Assembly (NCBI RefSeq): GCF_030994125.1 | Contig: NZ_CP099917.1 | Location: 3,084,001-3,148,000, forward strand | Reading direction: 5' to 3' | Source of the DNA: Pseudoalteromonas xiamenensis | GTDB taxonomy: Bacteria; Pseudomonadota; Gammaproteobacteria; Enterobacterales; Alteromonadaceae | Length of the DNA stretch: 64,000 bases | In this document: positions 43,326 to 53,465 of the stretch, in pieces | Numbering within the stretch: the first letter of the stretch is position 1 | Layout of the letters: each line of letters starts with the position of its first letter | Program-made: the position numbers and the translations under genes | Notes under the pieces: model-generated | What the model was told of the DNA's origin: nothing | Database searches by the model: none | The model's input: the letters and a program-made list of their open reading frames with translations, nothing else

Positions 43326-44355
43326 TGAAGAAAAAAAATTGCCCGCAGGTTATGATGTCAATAAACTCGACGGGGTTGATAAAGCGGCCATTCTGCTACT
43401 GAGTTTATCCGAAGAAGATGCAGCACAAATTTTAAAACACTTAGAACCAAAGCAAGTGCAGAAAGTGGGTATGGCAATGGCGTCGCTTGATGATTTGTCA
43501 CAAGCTAAAATTGCGGCCGTTCATAACTTATTTATCGAACAGATCCAAAGCTTTAGTACGATTGGTTTCCAATCGGAAGAGTTTATTCGTAAAGCACTTA
43601 CCGCAGCACTTGGTGAAGATAAGGCTGCAAGTCTTATCGATCAAATTGTCATGGGTTCAGGTGCAAAAGGCCTAGATTCATTAAAGTGGATGGATTCTAA
43701 GCAAGTAGCAAACATTATTCGCAATGAACACCCGCAGATCCAAACCATAGTTTTATCTTATTTAGAACCAGAACAATCGGCAGAGATTTTATCTCAATTT
43801 CCTGAAAAGGTTCGCTTAGACTTGATGATGCGTATCGCGAACTTAGAAGAGGTTCAACCTGCAGCACTTCAAGAACTTAATGAAATCATGGAGAAGCAGT
43901 TCGCAGGTCAAGCCGGTGCTCAAGCGGCGAAAATGGGTGGCTTGAAAGCCGCTGCAGACATCATGAACTATTTGGATACCAACGTAGAAGGCCAGCTTAT
44001 GGATTCAATCCGTGAGCACGACGAAGAAATGTCGCAACAGATTCAAGATCTTATGTTTGTATTTGAGAACTTGTTGGATGTTGAAGACAGAGGTATTCAA
44101 GCGATCCTTCGTGAAGTTCAGCAAGATGTACTGATGAAAGCAATGAAAGGTGCTGACGATTCACTTAAAGAGAAAATTCTTAAGAATATGTCAAAGCGTG
44201 CGGCTGAGATGTTGGCAGATGACCTTGAAGCAATGCCGCCAGTTCGGATCAGTGAAGTGGAAGCTGCGCAGAAAGAAATCCTTTCAACAGCGCGTCGTTT
44301 GGCCGACTCGGGTGAGATCATGCTTGGCGGCGGCGGCGGTGAGGAGTTCCTATAA
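43318..44355 (+). CDS. fliG: Flagellar motor switch protein FliG
   Basis: FliG is the rotor protein that interacts with the stator and sets the direction of rotation. The 345 aa protein has the N-terminal FliF-binding domain (from KAAILLLSLSEEDAAQIL, about 23-40), the middle EHPQIQTIVLSYL segment (with the EHPQ motif that contacts FliM) and the C-terminal charged helix LREVQQDVLMKAMKGAD...MSKRAAEMLADDLEAM with the Arg and Asp residues facing the stator. It overlaps fliF by 8 bases and is followed by fliH after 3 bases. Confidence 0.96.
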   Translation: MTDEEKKLPAGYDVNKLDGVDKAAILLLSLSEEDAAQILKHLEPKQVQKVGMAMASLDDLSQAKIAAVHNLFIEQIQSFSTIGFQSEEFIRKALTAALGEDKAASLIDQIVMGSGAKGLDSLKWMDSKQVANIIRNEHPQIQTIVLSYLEPEQSAEILSQFPEKVRLDLMMRIANLEEVQPAALQELNEIMEKQFAGQAGAQAAKMGGLKAAADIMNYLDTNVEGQLMDSIREHDEEMSQQIQDLMFVFENLLDVEDRGIQAILREVQQDVLMKAMKGADDSLKEKILKNMSKRAAEMLADDLEAMPPVRISEVEAAQKEILSTARRLADSGEIMLGGGGGEEFL

Positions 44356-44358
44356 GCC

Positions 44359-45180
44359 ATGGCAGATCCAAAAATGTACCGCGGCAAACCAATTCATTTA
44401 GACGAATCTGTAGAAGAGCTTCTAAAGAACTGGCCGATACCCGATGTGTCTCGAGATGAGAGAAAATTGCGTGGCCGTTCTACGGCCATGGGTACGCCAC
44501 TTGAAGAAATATACAGAAAAAAAGAACACCTTCAAGATGAAGTGATTGAAACGCCTGATGAACCTGACTTCCCAAAACTAACGTTGGAAGAGCTTGAGCA
44601 AATTCGCCAAGATGCTTTTGACGAAGGTATCAAACAGGGCCACGAGCAAGGTTACATTGACGGTTTTGATAAAGGCGTTAGTGAAGGAAAAGAAGCGGGT
44701 TATAAAGAAGGTTTAGAGCTTGGGCGAACTCAAGGTTTCGAGGAAACGAAGCCTCTGATAGAAGAAAAGCTTGGTATGCTTGGTCAAATCTTTGACGCAA
44801 TGCAATCTCCATTAGAGCGAATTGATGAGCAGGCTGAGAAACAAGTGGTTGCCTTGGCGGCTTCTTTGGCGGAAGCCGTTATTTTTAAACAGCTTTCGTT
44901 GGACCCTACGCTTATTCTTCAAGCACTAAAAAAGGCGATGGATGCACTACCGCTGAATGAAGCAAAAGTCAGAATTCACTTAAATCCTGAAGATTTAGAG
45001 TTAGTTAAAGACAGTTATGGTGAAAATGCTATTGCGGACAGAGGCTGGCATTTAATCCCTGAACCCACCTTAGAACGTGGAGGTTGTGAGGTCAAAACCG
45101 CTCAATCTTCTATCGATATGACGGTTAAAAACCGTATCCGTGAAATATTGGACACATTTTTGCATGATAGTGGTATCTAA
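44359..45180 (+). CDS. fliH: Flagellar export ATPase regulator FliH
   Basis: FliH binds the export ATPase FliI and positions it at the export gate. The 273 aa protein has a charged N-terminal part, the Gly-rich helix with repeated GxxxG-like spacing ([21 protein letters not shown], about 94-114), as is typical of FliH, and a C-terminal FliI-binding domain (about 155-273). It lies between fliG and fliI in the standard order. Confidence 0.94.
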   Translation: MADPKMYRGKPIHLDESVEELLKNWPIPDVSRDERKLRGRSTAMGTPLEEIYRKKEHLQDEVIETPDEPDFPKLTLEELEQIRQDAFDEGIKQGHEQGYIDGFDKGVSEGKEAGYKEGLELGRTQGFEETKPLIEEKLGMLGQIFDAMQSPLERIDEQAEKQVVALAASLAEAVIFKQLSLDPTLILQALKKAMDALPLNEAKVRIHLNPEDLELVKDSYGENAIADRGWHLIPEPTLERGGCEVKTAQSSIDMTVKNRIREILDTFLHDSGI

Positions 45181-45200
45181 AATACCAATGTCATGCATCA

Positions 45201-46535
45201 ATGAGTGAAATCGAATCACCAGTCGCCAAGCGGCTGAGTAAATATCACAAGTTTATTAAACCCTATGCCGTTGCGGTTGCTGGCAGCCTAACGCGTGTAG
45301 TGGGACTCACTCTTGAAGCAAAAGGCCTTAGTGCGCCTGTTGGTAGTCAGTGTAAAATTGAAACGGCACGTGGATTTATCGATGCAGAAGTAGTCGGTTT
45401 TAATGATGACACGTTGTACTTGATGCCGAATGATCACATTTCGGGTGTGTTGCCAGGGGCCCGAGTTATTCCTAAATTGCATGACGCGGGCCTTCCTGTA
45501 GGTATGGGGCTGCTAGGTCGTGTGGTCGATGGGCTTGGTCGCCCGCTTGATGGACTTGGTGCCATTGATGCAGAAACTCACCTTAAGTTTGCCGCTGAAC
45601 CAATAAATCCATTAGCAAGACGTCCAATCGACGCGCCGATGGACGTTGGCGTGCGAGCAATTAACAGCATTATCACGGTTGGACAGGGCCAACGTATGGG
45701 ATTATTCGCGGGAAGTGGTGTTGGTAAATCCGTTCTGCTTGGCATGATGACCCGTGGTAGTGAAGCCGATGTGATTGTGGTTGGTCTTGTTGGCGAACGT
45801 GGCCGTGAGGTTAAAGAGTTTATCGAAGAAATTCTGGGTGTTGAGGGACGTAAACGTTCCGTTGTTGTTGCAGCTCCTGCTGATGCATCTCCGTTAATGC
45901 GTTTAAAAGGTTGTGAGAGTGCGGTAACGATTGCTGAGTACTTTCGAGACCAAGGATTAAACGTTTTGCTTCTCCTTGATTCTGTAACTCGGTATGCCAT
46001 GGCGCAACGTGAAATCGCGCTCGCCGTCGGTGAGCCCCCTGCAACCAAAGGATACCCACCGTCGGTGTTTGCCAAATTACCCGCTTTGGTTGAGCGGGCT
46101 GGAAATGGTGGAGAAGGACAGGGATCCATCACCGCATTTTTTACCGTACTGAGTGAAGGGGATGACTTACAAGACCCAATTGCGGATGCAGCTCGTGCGA
46201 TTTTGGACGGTCACATTGTTTTGTCACGCGAATTGGCGGACAGTGGTCATTACCCAGCCATTGACATTGAAAAGTCGATAAGTCGCGTGATGCCACAAGT
46301 TGTGTCTGAAAGTCACATGTTGCAGGCACGTACGGTAAAACAAATTTATTCACTCTATCAGCAAAACAGAGACATGGTGACGCTCGGTGCATACCAACGA
46401 GGTAGTGATCCTGCCTTGGACCAAGCAATTAACATGATGCCGTCGGTAAAACACTTTTTGCAACAAGGGATGAAGGACGTTATTACTTACGATGACTGCT
46501 TGCAAGGGCTTGCTCAATTATTAGGACAACGCTAA
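45201..46535 (+). CDS. fliI: Flagellum-specific export ATPase FliI
   Basis: FliI is the ATPase of the flagellar type III export apparatus, related to the F1 beta subunit. The 444 aa protein has the Walker A loop [17 protein letters not shown] (about 170-186), the [14 protein letters not shown] segment, Walker B ([20 protein letters not shown]) and [14 protein letters not shown], all typical of type III ATPases. The ATG has only a weak ribosome binding site in the 20-base gap after fliH. Its stop overlaps the fliJ start (TAATG). Confidence 0.96.
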   Translation: MSEIESPVAKRLSKYHKFIKPYAVAVAGSLTRVVGLTLEAKGLSAPVGSQCKIETARGFIDAEVVGFNDDTLYLMPNDHISGVLPGARVIPKLHDAGLPVGMGLLGRVVDGLGRPLDGLGAIDAETHLKFAAEPINPLARRPIDAPMDVGVRAINSIITVGQGQRMGLFAGSGVGKSVLLGMMTRGSEADVIVVGLVGERGREVKEFIEEILGVEGRKRSVVVAAPADASPLMRLKGCESAVTIAEYFRDQGLNVLLLLDSVTRYAMAQREIALAVGEPPATKGYPPSVFAKLPALVERAGNGGEGQGSITAFFTVLSEGDDLQDPIADAARAILDGHIVLSRELADSGHYPAIDIEKSISRVMPQVVSESHMLQARTVKQIYSLYQQNRDMVTLGAYQRGSDPALDQAINMMPSVKHFLQQGMKDVITYDDCLQGLAQLLGQR

Positions 46536-46981
46536 TGGCTAACAACAAACTCGATCTATTGTATAAGCTTGAAAGTGAGAAAGAAGAAACGCTTCGCAAA
46601 ACGTTTTTACAAGCTCAGCGTTATTTTCAAGATAATCAGCAAAAAATGAACGGCTTAAGCCAATTTCGTTTGGAATACATGCAGCAGCTACATGTGAAAG
46701 CCCAAAAAGGCTTAACGAGCAACACGTTTCGCCAATACCATTCCTTCATTAATAAGATTGAAGAGGCGGTTAATCAGCAAGCCAAAGTGGTAAATACCGC
46801 GAAGCAAGTTGTAGAACAACGACGTAAATTATGGATACAGCAACAGGCTAAAGCCAAAGCCATTGCGAAGTTAATTGAAAAGCAACAGCTTGCAATTAAA
46901 CAAAAGCAAGACAAAGCAGAACAAAAAATGTTGGACGAATTTGCCACGATTCAGTTTTTCCAACGTCGTCACGCGGTGTAA
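46535..46981 (+). CDS. fliJ: Flagellar export chaperone-escort protein FliJ
   Basis: FliJ is a coiled-coil stalk protein that fits the centre of the FliI ring and promotes export. The 148 aa product is one long helical, Gln/Lys-rich coiled coil (for example KIEEAVNQQAKVVNTAKQVV and EQRRKLWIQQQAKAKAIA), and has the family's length of about 147 aa. It overlaps fliI by one base and is the last gene before the promoter of fliK. Confidence 0.93.
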   Translation: MANNKLDLLYKLESEKEETLRKTFLQAQRYFQDNQQKMNGLSQFRLEYMQQLHVKAQKGLTSNTFRQYHSFINKIEEAVNQQAKVVNTAKQVVEQRRKLWIQQQAKAKAIAKLIEKQQLAIKQKQDKAEQKMLDEFATIQFFQRRHAV

Positions 46982-46982
46982 T

Positions 46983-46998
46983 TGGCACTTAACTTGCT
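46983..46998 (+). promoter_or_regulatory. Sigma-54 promoter of the fliK operon
   Basis: TGGCACTTAACTTGCT, GG at 46984-46985, 10 bases, GC at 46996-46997. This is an almost perfect match and lies 2 bases after the fliJ stop. Expected start near 47009; it may serve fliKLMNOPQR-flhB. Confidence 0.9.
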
Positions 46999-47068
46999 TT
47001 ATTAATAAATATTACGGCTTGATATGCCAAATCGGAAGTAAATTGCCGCAATCTCTTTGAGGTGAACT

Positions 47069-49168
47069 ATGTTTTCAATCACGACTGCAGTTGCATCAAA
47101 TCCAAAACAGGACAGCCAAAAATCGTTTATGGATGAAGATCTATCAAGCGAAAAGGGGGATGTTTTCGCCGAGGAGTTGGCATTTGCGGAAGAGAGAGTC
47201 GATAACCGTCAATTTCAACGTGATAAAAAGGTAACTGATACCGAAGTTACAGACAAATCACCTGAAAAATCGGCAAAAAAAACTGGTAATGAATTAGACC
47301 AACGAGAGTTAAATGCGGGTGATGAGACGTCTGATGATGATTCATTGCTTGAGCCGAACGACATTAAAGTAGATATAGAGTCTAAAGAAAAATCAGATTC
47401 AATGAACGAGTCTGAGCATGAAAATGATTTTTTAACGTTTCTACAATCGTCGTTGACCACGGTGACAACGGTTAAAAGTGGGACGTACAAAGGTGAAGTA
47501 GATACCTTAGATGAACGGTCATTAAATGATGTTAGTACGCTTTTGGGTGAAACGGCTTCAATAGATACAAATAATTCATTAGATGATGCGGCAGAACAAA
47601 CGCTGACCTCAGATAGTCAAGCAGAGGCTATCACGAGTGAACTTAGTACGAAAAAAAGCACTGACAGTAAAAACGAAGTAAAAGCAACAAACCTCGATGA
47701 ATTAGTCTCTAAAATGGAAAAGAGCGACAAGCAAGAAACGCTATCCAGTGTATCTTCAAGTAAGGACTCTAAGCCGGAGATAAAGTTTGCACAGCTACTT
47801 AAAAGTGAGCAAGTAAAAGAAGACGCAAATGTAAAGGCAATCGGACTCAAAGTAAATGAGCTTGAAAAGCAACTTAATAGTCTATCCGCAGAGGAACAAG
47901 GCAAGTTGAAAGCCTTACTTGAAGAAAAGCTTGAACAAGGTGTTTTGACGAAGGAAGAACGTCTTATTGCACGCCAGATAGAGAATGCACTTAATGAGGC
48001 AAAAAATGGAAATGTTACGCTTTCAGTAAAAGACTTTGTTTCTCAAAGTAGCGCTGTCAAAACGACAAATGAAAACAGTCAATCCGAAAATAACTCTAAA
48101 AGTCAGCCGACTACCGCTGCAAGTGTAACCAATCCCTTGGCAGCGCGAACTTCTGAAGTAGAAGCGGTTGAATCTATTGCTGATTCATCGCAATTGAGTG
48201 ATGACGCGGATGTAACGGTTGGCTTAAAAGTAGCGAATAGTGAAAATAAAGCGCCTTCGGAAAAACGAGTCAATGAGCCATTAGTGTCTCCAATAGATAG
48301 TCAGCTTAGTAAAGGAGAGTCCAAAGATGTACAAGGTGAATCGAAAGTAGCAGCATCGACTAAAAGTGCAGACAAGACGGCTGTAGAAAACACTTTCTTT
48401 AACGCAAACGAAGAATCAGTGCTGCAAAAACAAAATGTTGAGCAGAAGCTTGATTTATCGAAAGTTAACGCGGATGTTTTAGATGAGACTGATGTTGAGC
48501 AAGAAGAGATCAGCGCATACCAAGACGCAGAGGAAACAAAGGGGCAGTTAAATGTTTCTGCCAAAACTACGGAGCAGCCTTCAGCCATTAATCGAGTCAT
48601 GCAAACCATCGCGCAACTTGCTGATTCGAGCAACCAAATTGAGACTGCAGCCAACAAACAATTTGCAATGCAGGTAGAACAAGCCCAACATACCAATCAT
48701 GCTCAGCAGGCAGCACAAAAAGTCGTAGTAGACCCTGAATTGTTGCAAGCGATGAATATTGCAAGACAAGACGCTGCAAAAGAGTTACAAAATCGCGTTT
48801 CAATGATGCTTAACTTGAACAATAAAGAGGCTGAGATCCGTTTAGATCCCCCTGAACTTGGCAGCATGCAAATCCGCATTCGTAGCGATGCTGAGCAAGC
48901 GCAAGTAAATTTTGTTGTACAAAATCAGCAAGCAAAAGAATTATTGGAGCAATCCATGCCAAAACTTCGTGAAATGTTAGCGGAGCAAGGTATAAACTTG
49001 GGTGAAAGCAGCATCGAACAGGGGTTTGCCGGTAATCAAGGTGATGGAGAATCGATGGGACAACAGGGCGCCCAACGTTCACCGAGTGAGCAGTCAGAGC
49101 CTCAAAACGTTGAAAACTTGGCAACAAAAGCAAAATCCTCAAGTTCAGCAATAGATTACTATGCCTAA
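47069..49168 (+). CDS. fliK: Flagellar hook-length control protein FliK
   Basis: FliK measures the hook and switches the export gate from rod/hook to filament substrates. The 699 aa protein is mostly disordered and very rich in Glu, Asp, Ser and Lys (about 1-560), with the conserved C-terminal domain (about 575-655) that contacts FlhB: EIRLDPPELGSMQIRI followed by FVVQNQQAKELLEQSMPKLR and LAEQGINL. It is long for the family; the length is in the disordered part. A Shine-Dalgarno sequence (GAGGTGA) precedes the ATG. Confidence 0.93.
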   Translation: MFSITTAVASNPKQDSQKSFMDEDLSSEKGDVFAEELAFAEERVDNRQFQRDKKVTDTEVTDKSPEKSAKKTGNELDQRELNAGDETSDDDSLLEPNDIKVDIESKEKSDSMNESEHENDFLTFLQSSLTTVTTVKSGTYKGEVDTLDERSLNDVSTLLGETASIDTNNSLDDAAEQTLTSDSQAEAITSELSTKKSTDSKNEVKATNLDELVSKMEKSDKQETLSSVSSSKDSKPEIKFAQLLKSEQVKEDANVKAIGLKVNELEKQLNSLSAEEQGKLKALLEEKLEQGVLTKEERLIARQIENALNEAKNGNVTLSVKDFVSQSSAVKTTNENSQSENNSKSQPTTAASVTNPLAARTSEVEAVESIADSSQLSDDADVTVGLKVANSENKAPSEKRVNEPLVSPIDSQLSKGESKDVQGESKVAASTKSADKTAVENTFFNANEESVLQKQNVEQKLDLSKVNADVLDETDVEQEEISAYQDAEETKGQLNVSAKTTEQPSAINRVMQTIAQLADSSNQIETAANKQFAMQVEQAQHTNHAQQAAQKVVVDPELLQAMNIARQDAAKELQNRVSMMLNLNNKEAEIRLDPPELGSMQIRIRSDAEQAQVNFVVQNQQAKELLEQSMPKLREMLAEQGINLGESSIEQGFAGNQGDGESMGQQGAQRSPSEQSEPQNVENLATKAKSSSSAIDYYA

Positions 49169-49224
49169 CAACTGCTATGCTATAACCACAATAGCGCATT
49201 TTTTAGAATAAAGTGGGTGAGAAG

Positions 49225-49752
49225 ATGGCGGAAGATAATAACAGTCTTGAAATAGAAGAAACGGGCGGCAAGAAGAAACTTATTATAATCATCGCCGCAG
49301 CTGTTGTCGTTGTCGCAGGTATAATCGGCTTCTTTTTATTTTCTGGCTCGTCAGAAGAACCAGTAGAAACGCTGGCAGAAGAAGTACCCGCCACAGCTGC
49401 ACCAGCGGCAAATGGTTCAAGTGCTCAAGTTGGAAGTGCGCTCTATGTAGCTATGCCAAGGCCCTTTGTATTTAACGTCCCAGGCGCCAGTCGAGACCGA
49501 ATTGTACAAATTAAAGTACAATTATTAGTTCGAGGTGATGGAAACGAAGAAGTTGCTAAAAAACATATTCCACTCATTGAAGGTACACTGCTCAGCGTTT
49601 TCTCGACAACAACAGCAGATGAGTTAAGCACAACCGCGGGTAAAGAAACGCTCCGACTAACCGCGCTCGACAAAGTTCAAGATGCATTAACCAGTGTTGA
49701 AGGTAGCAAAGTTGTTGAGCGTGTGTTGTTCACCGGCTTTGTAATGCAGTAG
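49225..49752 (+). CDS. fliL: Flagellar basal body-associated protein FliL
   Basis: FliL is a single-pass inner-membrane protein that surrounds and stabilises the stator. The 175 aa form starts MAEDNNSLEIEE, has one membrane segment (about 20-42, LIIIIAAAVVVVAGIIGFFLF), an Ala/Pro linker and a periplasmic SPFH-like domain (about 75-175) with ending VVERVLFTGFVMQ. GTG at 49213 would add four residues; ATG 49225 is preferred as it lies just after the GGTGAG sequence. Confidence 0.92.
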   Translation: MAEDNNSLEIEETGGKKKLIIIIAAAVVVVAGIIGFFLFSGSSEEPVETLAEEVPATAAPAANGSSAQVGSALYVAMPRPFVFNVPGASRDRIVQIKVQLLVRGDGNEEVAKKHIPLIEGTLLSVFSTTTADELSTTAGKETLRLTALDKVQDALTSVEGSKVVERVLFTGFVMQ

Positions 49753-49761
49753 AGGTAGAGT

Positions 49762-50856
49762 GTGAGCGATTTACTATCCCAAGACGAAATTGATGCGCTA
49801 CTCCATGGTGTCGATGAAGTTGAAGAGGACGACATAAACGACGATGACGGTGAAGGCAGCTCCAAAGCCTTACAATATGATTTCTCTTCTCAAGATCGTA
49901 TTGTCCGTGGTCGAATGCCAACGCTCGAGATCGTGAATGAGCGTTTTGCTCGACACATGCGTATTTCTCTTTTCAATATGATGCGTCGTACTGCCGAAGT
50001 TTCAATCAACGGCGTGCAGATGCTTAAATTTGGTGAATACATTCATACTCTGTTTGTTCCAACCAGTTTGAATATGGTGCGATTCCGTCCTTTAAAAGGG
50101 ACTGGACTCATTACCATGGAAGCGCGATTAGTCTTTATCCTCGTAGATAACTTCTTTGGTGGGGATGGTCGATACCACGCTAAAATTGAAGGTCGTGAAT
50201 TTACTCCTACCGAACGCCGTATCGTTCAGATGCTTCTAAAAATCATCTTTGAGGATTATAAAGAAGCTTGGGCACCGGTAATGGACGTGTCTTTTGAATA
50301 TTTAGACTCAGAAGTAAACCCTGCGATGGCGAACATCGTAAGCCCTACTGAAGTGGTCGTCATAAGTTCATTCCACATTGAACTCGACGGTGGCGGTGGT
50401 GATTTCCACATTTCCCTTCCATATTCAATGTTAGAGCCGATACGAGAGCTGCTTGATGCCGGTGTGCAGTCTGATACAGAAGATACGGATTTGCGGTGGA
50501 GTAAAGCATTACGTGACGAAATTATGGACGTTGAAGTTGATCTGTCCACACAATTGCTTGAAATCGATTTGAGTTTAGCGCAGATCATGGACTTAAAAGC
50601 GGGTGACGTAATCCCCGTGGATATGCCTGAACACGTAACGGTATTTATAGAAGAGTTGCCGACCTTTAGAGCAAAAATGGGGCGTTCAAGAGATTTTGTT
50701 GCGCTTCAGATTAGCGAAAAGATTAAGCGACCAGAATCGGTTAAATCTGAGCTCCATGTCTTTACTAAAGGTGGTAAAAAGCTCGACAATGATGCCGAAT
50801 TGGCTGAATTAGAAGAAGATCTACACTTGTCTGAAGGTGTTGATCTTGATTGGTAA
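49762..50856 (+). CDS. fliM: Flagellar motor switch protein FliM
   Basis: FliM is the C-ring protein that binds CheY-P and reverses rotation. The 364 aa protein begins with the CheY-binding peptide LLSQDEIDALLHG (about 4-16), followed by an acidic linker, the middle domain (about 45-240, with the GGG loop ELDGGGGDFHISLPYSML) and a C-terminal SpoA domain. The start is GTG, 6 bases after GAGGTAG. The N-terminal peptide is closely matched by three repeats in CheA of this window. Confidence 0.96.
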   Translation: MSDLLSQDEIDALLHGVDEVEEDDINDDDGEGSSKALQYDFSSQDRIVRGRMPTLEIVNERFARHMRISLFNMMRRTAEVSINGVQMLKFGEYIHTLFVPTSLNMVRFRPLKGTGLITMEARLVFILVDNFFGGDGRYHAKIEGREFTPTERRIVQMLLKIIFEDYKEAWAPVMDVSFEYLDSEVNPAMANIVSPTEVVVISSFHIELDGGGGDFHISLPYSMLEPIRELLDAGVQSDTEDTDLRWSKALRDEIMDVEVDLSTQLLEIDLSLAQIMDLKAGDVIPVDMPEHVTVFIEELPTFRAKMGRSRDFVALQISEKIKRPESVKSELHVFTKGGKKLDNDAELAELEEDLHLSEGVDLDW

Positions 50857-50882
50857 TCAAGGTTTTAGCAGGGTTTTAAAGT

Positions 50883-51284
50883 ATGAGTGACGATCAAGAT
50901 ACAATGGATGAATGGGCAGCAGCCCTCGCCGAAGCAGAACAAGCTGATGTTGGTACAGAACCTGAAATTGCAGAATTAGAAGAGTTTTCTGAAGGTTCTG
51001 GAACGAAACTAAGTGCAGATGAGCGCAGAAAGTTAGATACGATTTTGGACATTCCTGTCACCATTTCGATGGAAGTAGGGCGTTCAAAAATCAATATTCG
51101 CAACTTACTCCAGCTTAATCAAGGTTCAGTCGTTGAGCTTGACCGCGTAGCGGGTGAACCGCTGGACGTGTTAGTCAATGGAACACTTATTGCGCATGGT
51201 GAAGTGGTCGTAGTCAACGATAAGTTTGGTATCCGTTTGACGGACGTCATTAGCCAAGTAGAGCGAATTAAAAAATTACGATGA
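50883..51284 (+). CDS. fliN: Flagellar motor switch protein FliN
   Basis: FliN forms the bottom of the C ring and also binds FliH during export. The 133 aa protein has an acidic N-terminal extension (about 1-45) and the SpoA domain (about 50-130), with [25 protein letters not shown] and [23 protein letters not shown] as hallmarks. Length is typical for marine species. Its stop overlaps the next start (ATGA). Confidence 0.96.
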   Translation: MSDDQDTMDEWAAALAEAEQADVGTEPEIAELEEFSEGSGTKLSADERRKLDTILDIPVTISMEVGRSKINIRNLLQLNQGSVVELDRVAGEPLDVLVNGTLIAHGEVVVVNDKFGIRLTDVISQVERIKKLR

Positions 51285-52402
51285 GTGTGCTATTTTTAGC
51301 CTTGCTTGGTTTCAGTGGTTTTGCATGTGCTGCGAATCCAGCGGATGCACAAAACGTGATGACGATGATGACTTCATTGCTTGGAGTTGTGATCGTCATT
51401 TTGTTATTGGCATGGCTTGTAAAAAAATTAAATCCTCAGCTTGGTGCGTCTGAGCACTTTAAAGTCGTGAGAAGTATGCCCTTAGGCACAAAAGAACGAT
51501 TGATGATTATTGAGTTAGACGATAAACAACACCTCTTAGGGGTAACGCCCAATAGCATTAATTACCTATATCAACTCGAGAAACCTTTGCCTCAAGCCGA
51601 AATGCCGATGATGGCGAAAGGGATTTCTGAACTGCTGAAGACTTCGAAAAAAATGAATAATGCTCTAAAGCTACTTATCTTCACAGCAATATTGTTTTAT
51701 CTCCCGGGTGTCAATGCGGAAGGCATTGAAGCGTTGAGCATTACCACCACCCCTGATGGCACGCAGGAATATTCCGTAACACTGCAAGTGCTCGCGATAA
51801 TGACGGCGCTGAGTTTTATTCCTGCCGCCGTCATTATGATGACATCATTTACGCGAATTATTGTCGTTCTTGGGATTTTACGGCAGGCAATTGGTCTTCA
51901 ACAATCGCCTTCAAATCAAATATTGGTTGGTATCTCATTGTTTATGACTTTCTTTATCATGGGTCCTATATTCAGCCAAATAAACGACCAAGCATTACAA
52001 CCGTATTTGAAGGACGAAGTTACTTCCATTCAAGCACTCGAAATTGCAAAAGAGCCAATGAAGGCATTTATGCTCTCTCAAACGCGTATTAAAGACCTCG
52101 AAACATTCGCTAAAATAGCGGGTTACGACAAACTCGATAAACCAGAAGATACGCCCTTTATAGTTATTATTCCGGCATTCGTCACATCGGAATTGCAAAC
52201 CGCGTTTATTATCGGGTTTATGTTTTTCATTCCTTTCCTTATCGTTGATTTGGTTGTAGCCAGTGTACTCATGGCGATGGGTATGATGATGCTTTCACCG
52301 ATGATTGTTTCTTTACCGTTTAAAATCATGCTTTTTGTGCTTGTAGACGGCTGGGGACTCGTCATGGGGACGCTCGCGCGAAGTTTCGGTTTGGGGGTGT
52401 AA
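51281..52402 (+). CDS. fliO-fliP: FliO and FliP in one reading frame (apparent FliO-FliP fusion)
   Basis: Residues 1-124 are a normal complete FliO: a hydrophobic start, one membrane segment (about 32-48) and a cytoplasmic part. Residues 125-373 are a complete FliP, including its own signal-peptide-like start [41 protein letters not shown], and the C-terminal [20 protein letters not shown]. The join is an A7 run (51647-51653); with six A the frame would be ...AAA AAA TGA, giving a FliO of 124 aa and a FliP start overlapping its stop (ATGA), the usual arrangement. So this is either a real fusion or a one-base insertion/sequencing error. FliP can also begin at ATG 51653. Confidence 0.85.
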   Translation: MSVLFLALLGFSGFACAANPADAQNVMTMMTSLLGVVIVILLLAWLVKKLNPQLGASEHFKVVRSMPLGTKERLMIIELDDKQHLLGVTPNSINYLYQLEKPLPQAEMPMMAKGISELLKTSKKMNNALKLLIFTAILFYLPGVNAEGIEALSITTTPDGTQEYSVTLQVLAIMTALSFIPAAVIMMTSFTRIIVVLGILRQAIGLQQSPSNQILVGISLFMTFFIMGPIFSQINDQALQPYLKDEVTSIQALEIAKEPMKAFMLSQTRIKDLETFAKIAGYDKLDKPEDTPFIVIIPAFVTSELQTAFIIGFMFFIPFLIVDLVVASVLMAMGMMMLSPMIVSLPFKIMLFVLVDGWGLVMGTLARSFGLGV

Positions 52403-52403
52403 T

Positions 52404-52673
52404 GTGGAACCAGAAGTATTCGTCGATATTCTTAGTGATTCGCTTTTCTTAGTCATCAAGCTAGTGTCGGCGATTGTTGTTCCTGGTCTGATCGTTGGTT
52501 TATGTGTCGCAGTGTTTCAAGCGGCTACCTCCATTAACGAGCAGACACTGAGTTTTTTGCCCAGGCTGATTATTACTATCGTCGCGTTAATTATTGGTGG
52601 GCATTGGCTTACACAAGAACTGATGGACTTTTTTACCCGTCTCGTGGAAATGATCCCAGAAATCGCGGGGTGA
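52404..52673 (+). CDS. fliQ: Flagellar export gate protein FliQ
   Basis: FliQ is a small two-helix membrane protein of the FliP5-FliQ4-FliR1 gate. The 89 aa product has two membrane helices (about 17-40 and 53-75), the motif VPGLIVGLCVAVFQAATSINEQTLSF in the loop and the TFLPRL region. The start is GTG, 1 base after fliP's stop codon. Length is the invariable family size (89 aa). Confidence 0.95.
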   Translation: MEPEVFVDILSDSLFLVIKLVSAIVVPGLIVGLCVAVFQAATSINEQTLSFLPRLIITIVALIIGGHWLTQELMDFFTRLVEMIPEIAG

Positions 52674-52676
52674 AAA

Positions 52677-53456
52677 ATGGAGTTTCCGTTTGCCGTTGTT
52701 ATCCAGTGGTTAAGTGACTTCTTGTTACCGTTGGTGCGCGTTAGTTCGATGATGATGGTAATGGCGGGACTTGGTGCTCAGAACGTTCCGAGTCGAGTTA
52801 AACTCTCCATGGCGGTTGTAACTACGCTTGTGTTAGTGCCCGCGCTTCCACCGACTCAGTTTACCGATTTATTTTCCCTGTCGATGATATTTGTGGTGAT
52901 CCAGCAGATGCTTATTGGTATCGCAATCGGATTTGCCTCTTTGTTACTTCTAAACACGTTCGTTATCGCAGGTCAAATTCTCGCCATGCAGACAGGATTA
53001 GGATTTGCCTCAGTCGTTGATCCCGCGAATGGTTTATCTGTACCTGCTGTTGGGCAATTCTACTTAATACTAGCAACGCTACTTTTTTTTGTTTTTAACG
53101 GACATCTGATGATGATCCAGATGGTTGCGTTTAGTTTTGAAACCTGGCCAATCAACGGGGAGTGGTGGCCAGTTGATAATTACTGGGATATTTTAATGTG
53201 GGGCGGGTGGATGTTTTCGACTGCCCTTGCGCTGTCACTTGCACCGTTGACTGCTATGCTTGTTATTAACATCTCCTTTGGCATCATGACTCGGGCAGCG
53301 CCACAGATGAACATATTCTCAGTGGGCTTTGCGTTTACACTGGTTGCTGGTTTAATGATTATTTGGGCAACAATGGGGAATTTCATCACACAGTATGAGT
53401 TTCAATGGCTCAAAATGGTTGAACTAATGTGTGGCATGATTGGTTGTAGCGTGTAG
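52677..53456 (+). CDS. fliR: Flagellar export gate protein FliR
   Basis: FliR completes the export gate and plugs FlhB to it. The 259 aa protein has six hydrophobic helices and the typical features VRVSSMMMVMAGLGAQNVPSR near the start, LAMQTGLGFASVVDPANG (about 102-119), and the late ALAPLTAMLVINISFGIMTRAAPQMNIFSVGF. It follows fliQ by 3 bases and is followed by flhB after 9 bases. Confidence 0.95.
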   Translation: MEFPFAVVIQWLSDFLLPLVRVSSMMMVMAGLGAQNVPSRVKLSMAVVTTLVLVPALPPTQFTDLFSLSMIFVVIQQMLIGIAIGFASLLLLNTFVIAGQILAMQTGLGFASVVDPANGLSVPAVGQFYLILATLLFFVFNGHLMMIQMVAFSFETWPINGEWWPVDNYWDILMWGGWMFSTALALSLAPLTAMLVINISFGIMTRAAPQMNIFSVGFAFTLVAGLMIIWATMGNFITQYEFQWLKMVELMCGMIGCSV

Positions 53457-53465
53457 GTGTAAAGA

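Noticed and set aside
45578..46132. A 184-codon open frame on the minus strand inside fliI
   Set aside because: It lies wholly within the conserved FliI ATPase domain and has no features of its own.
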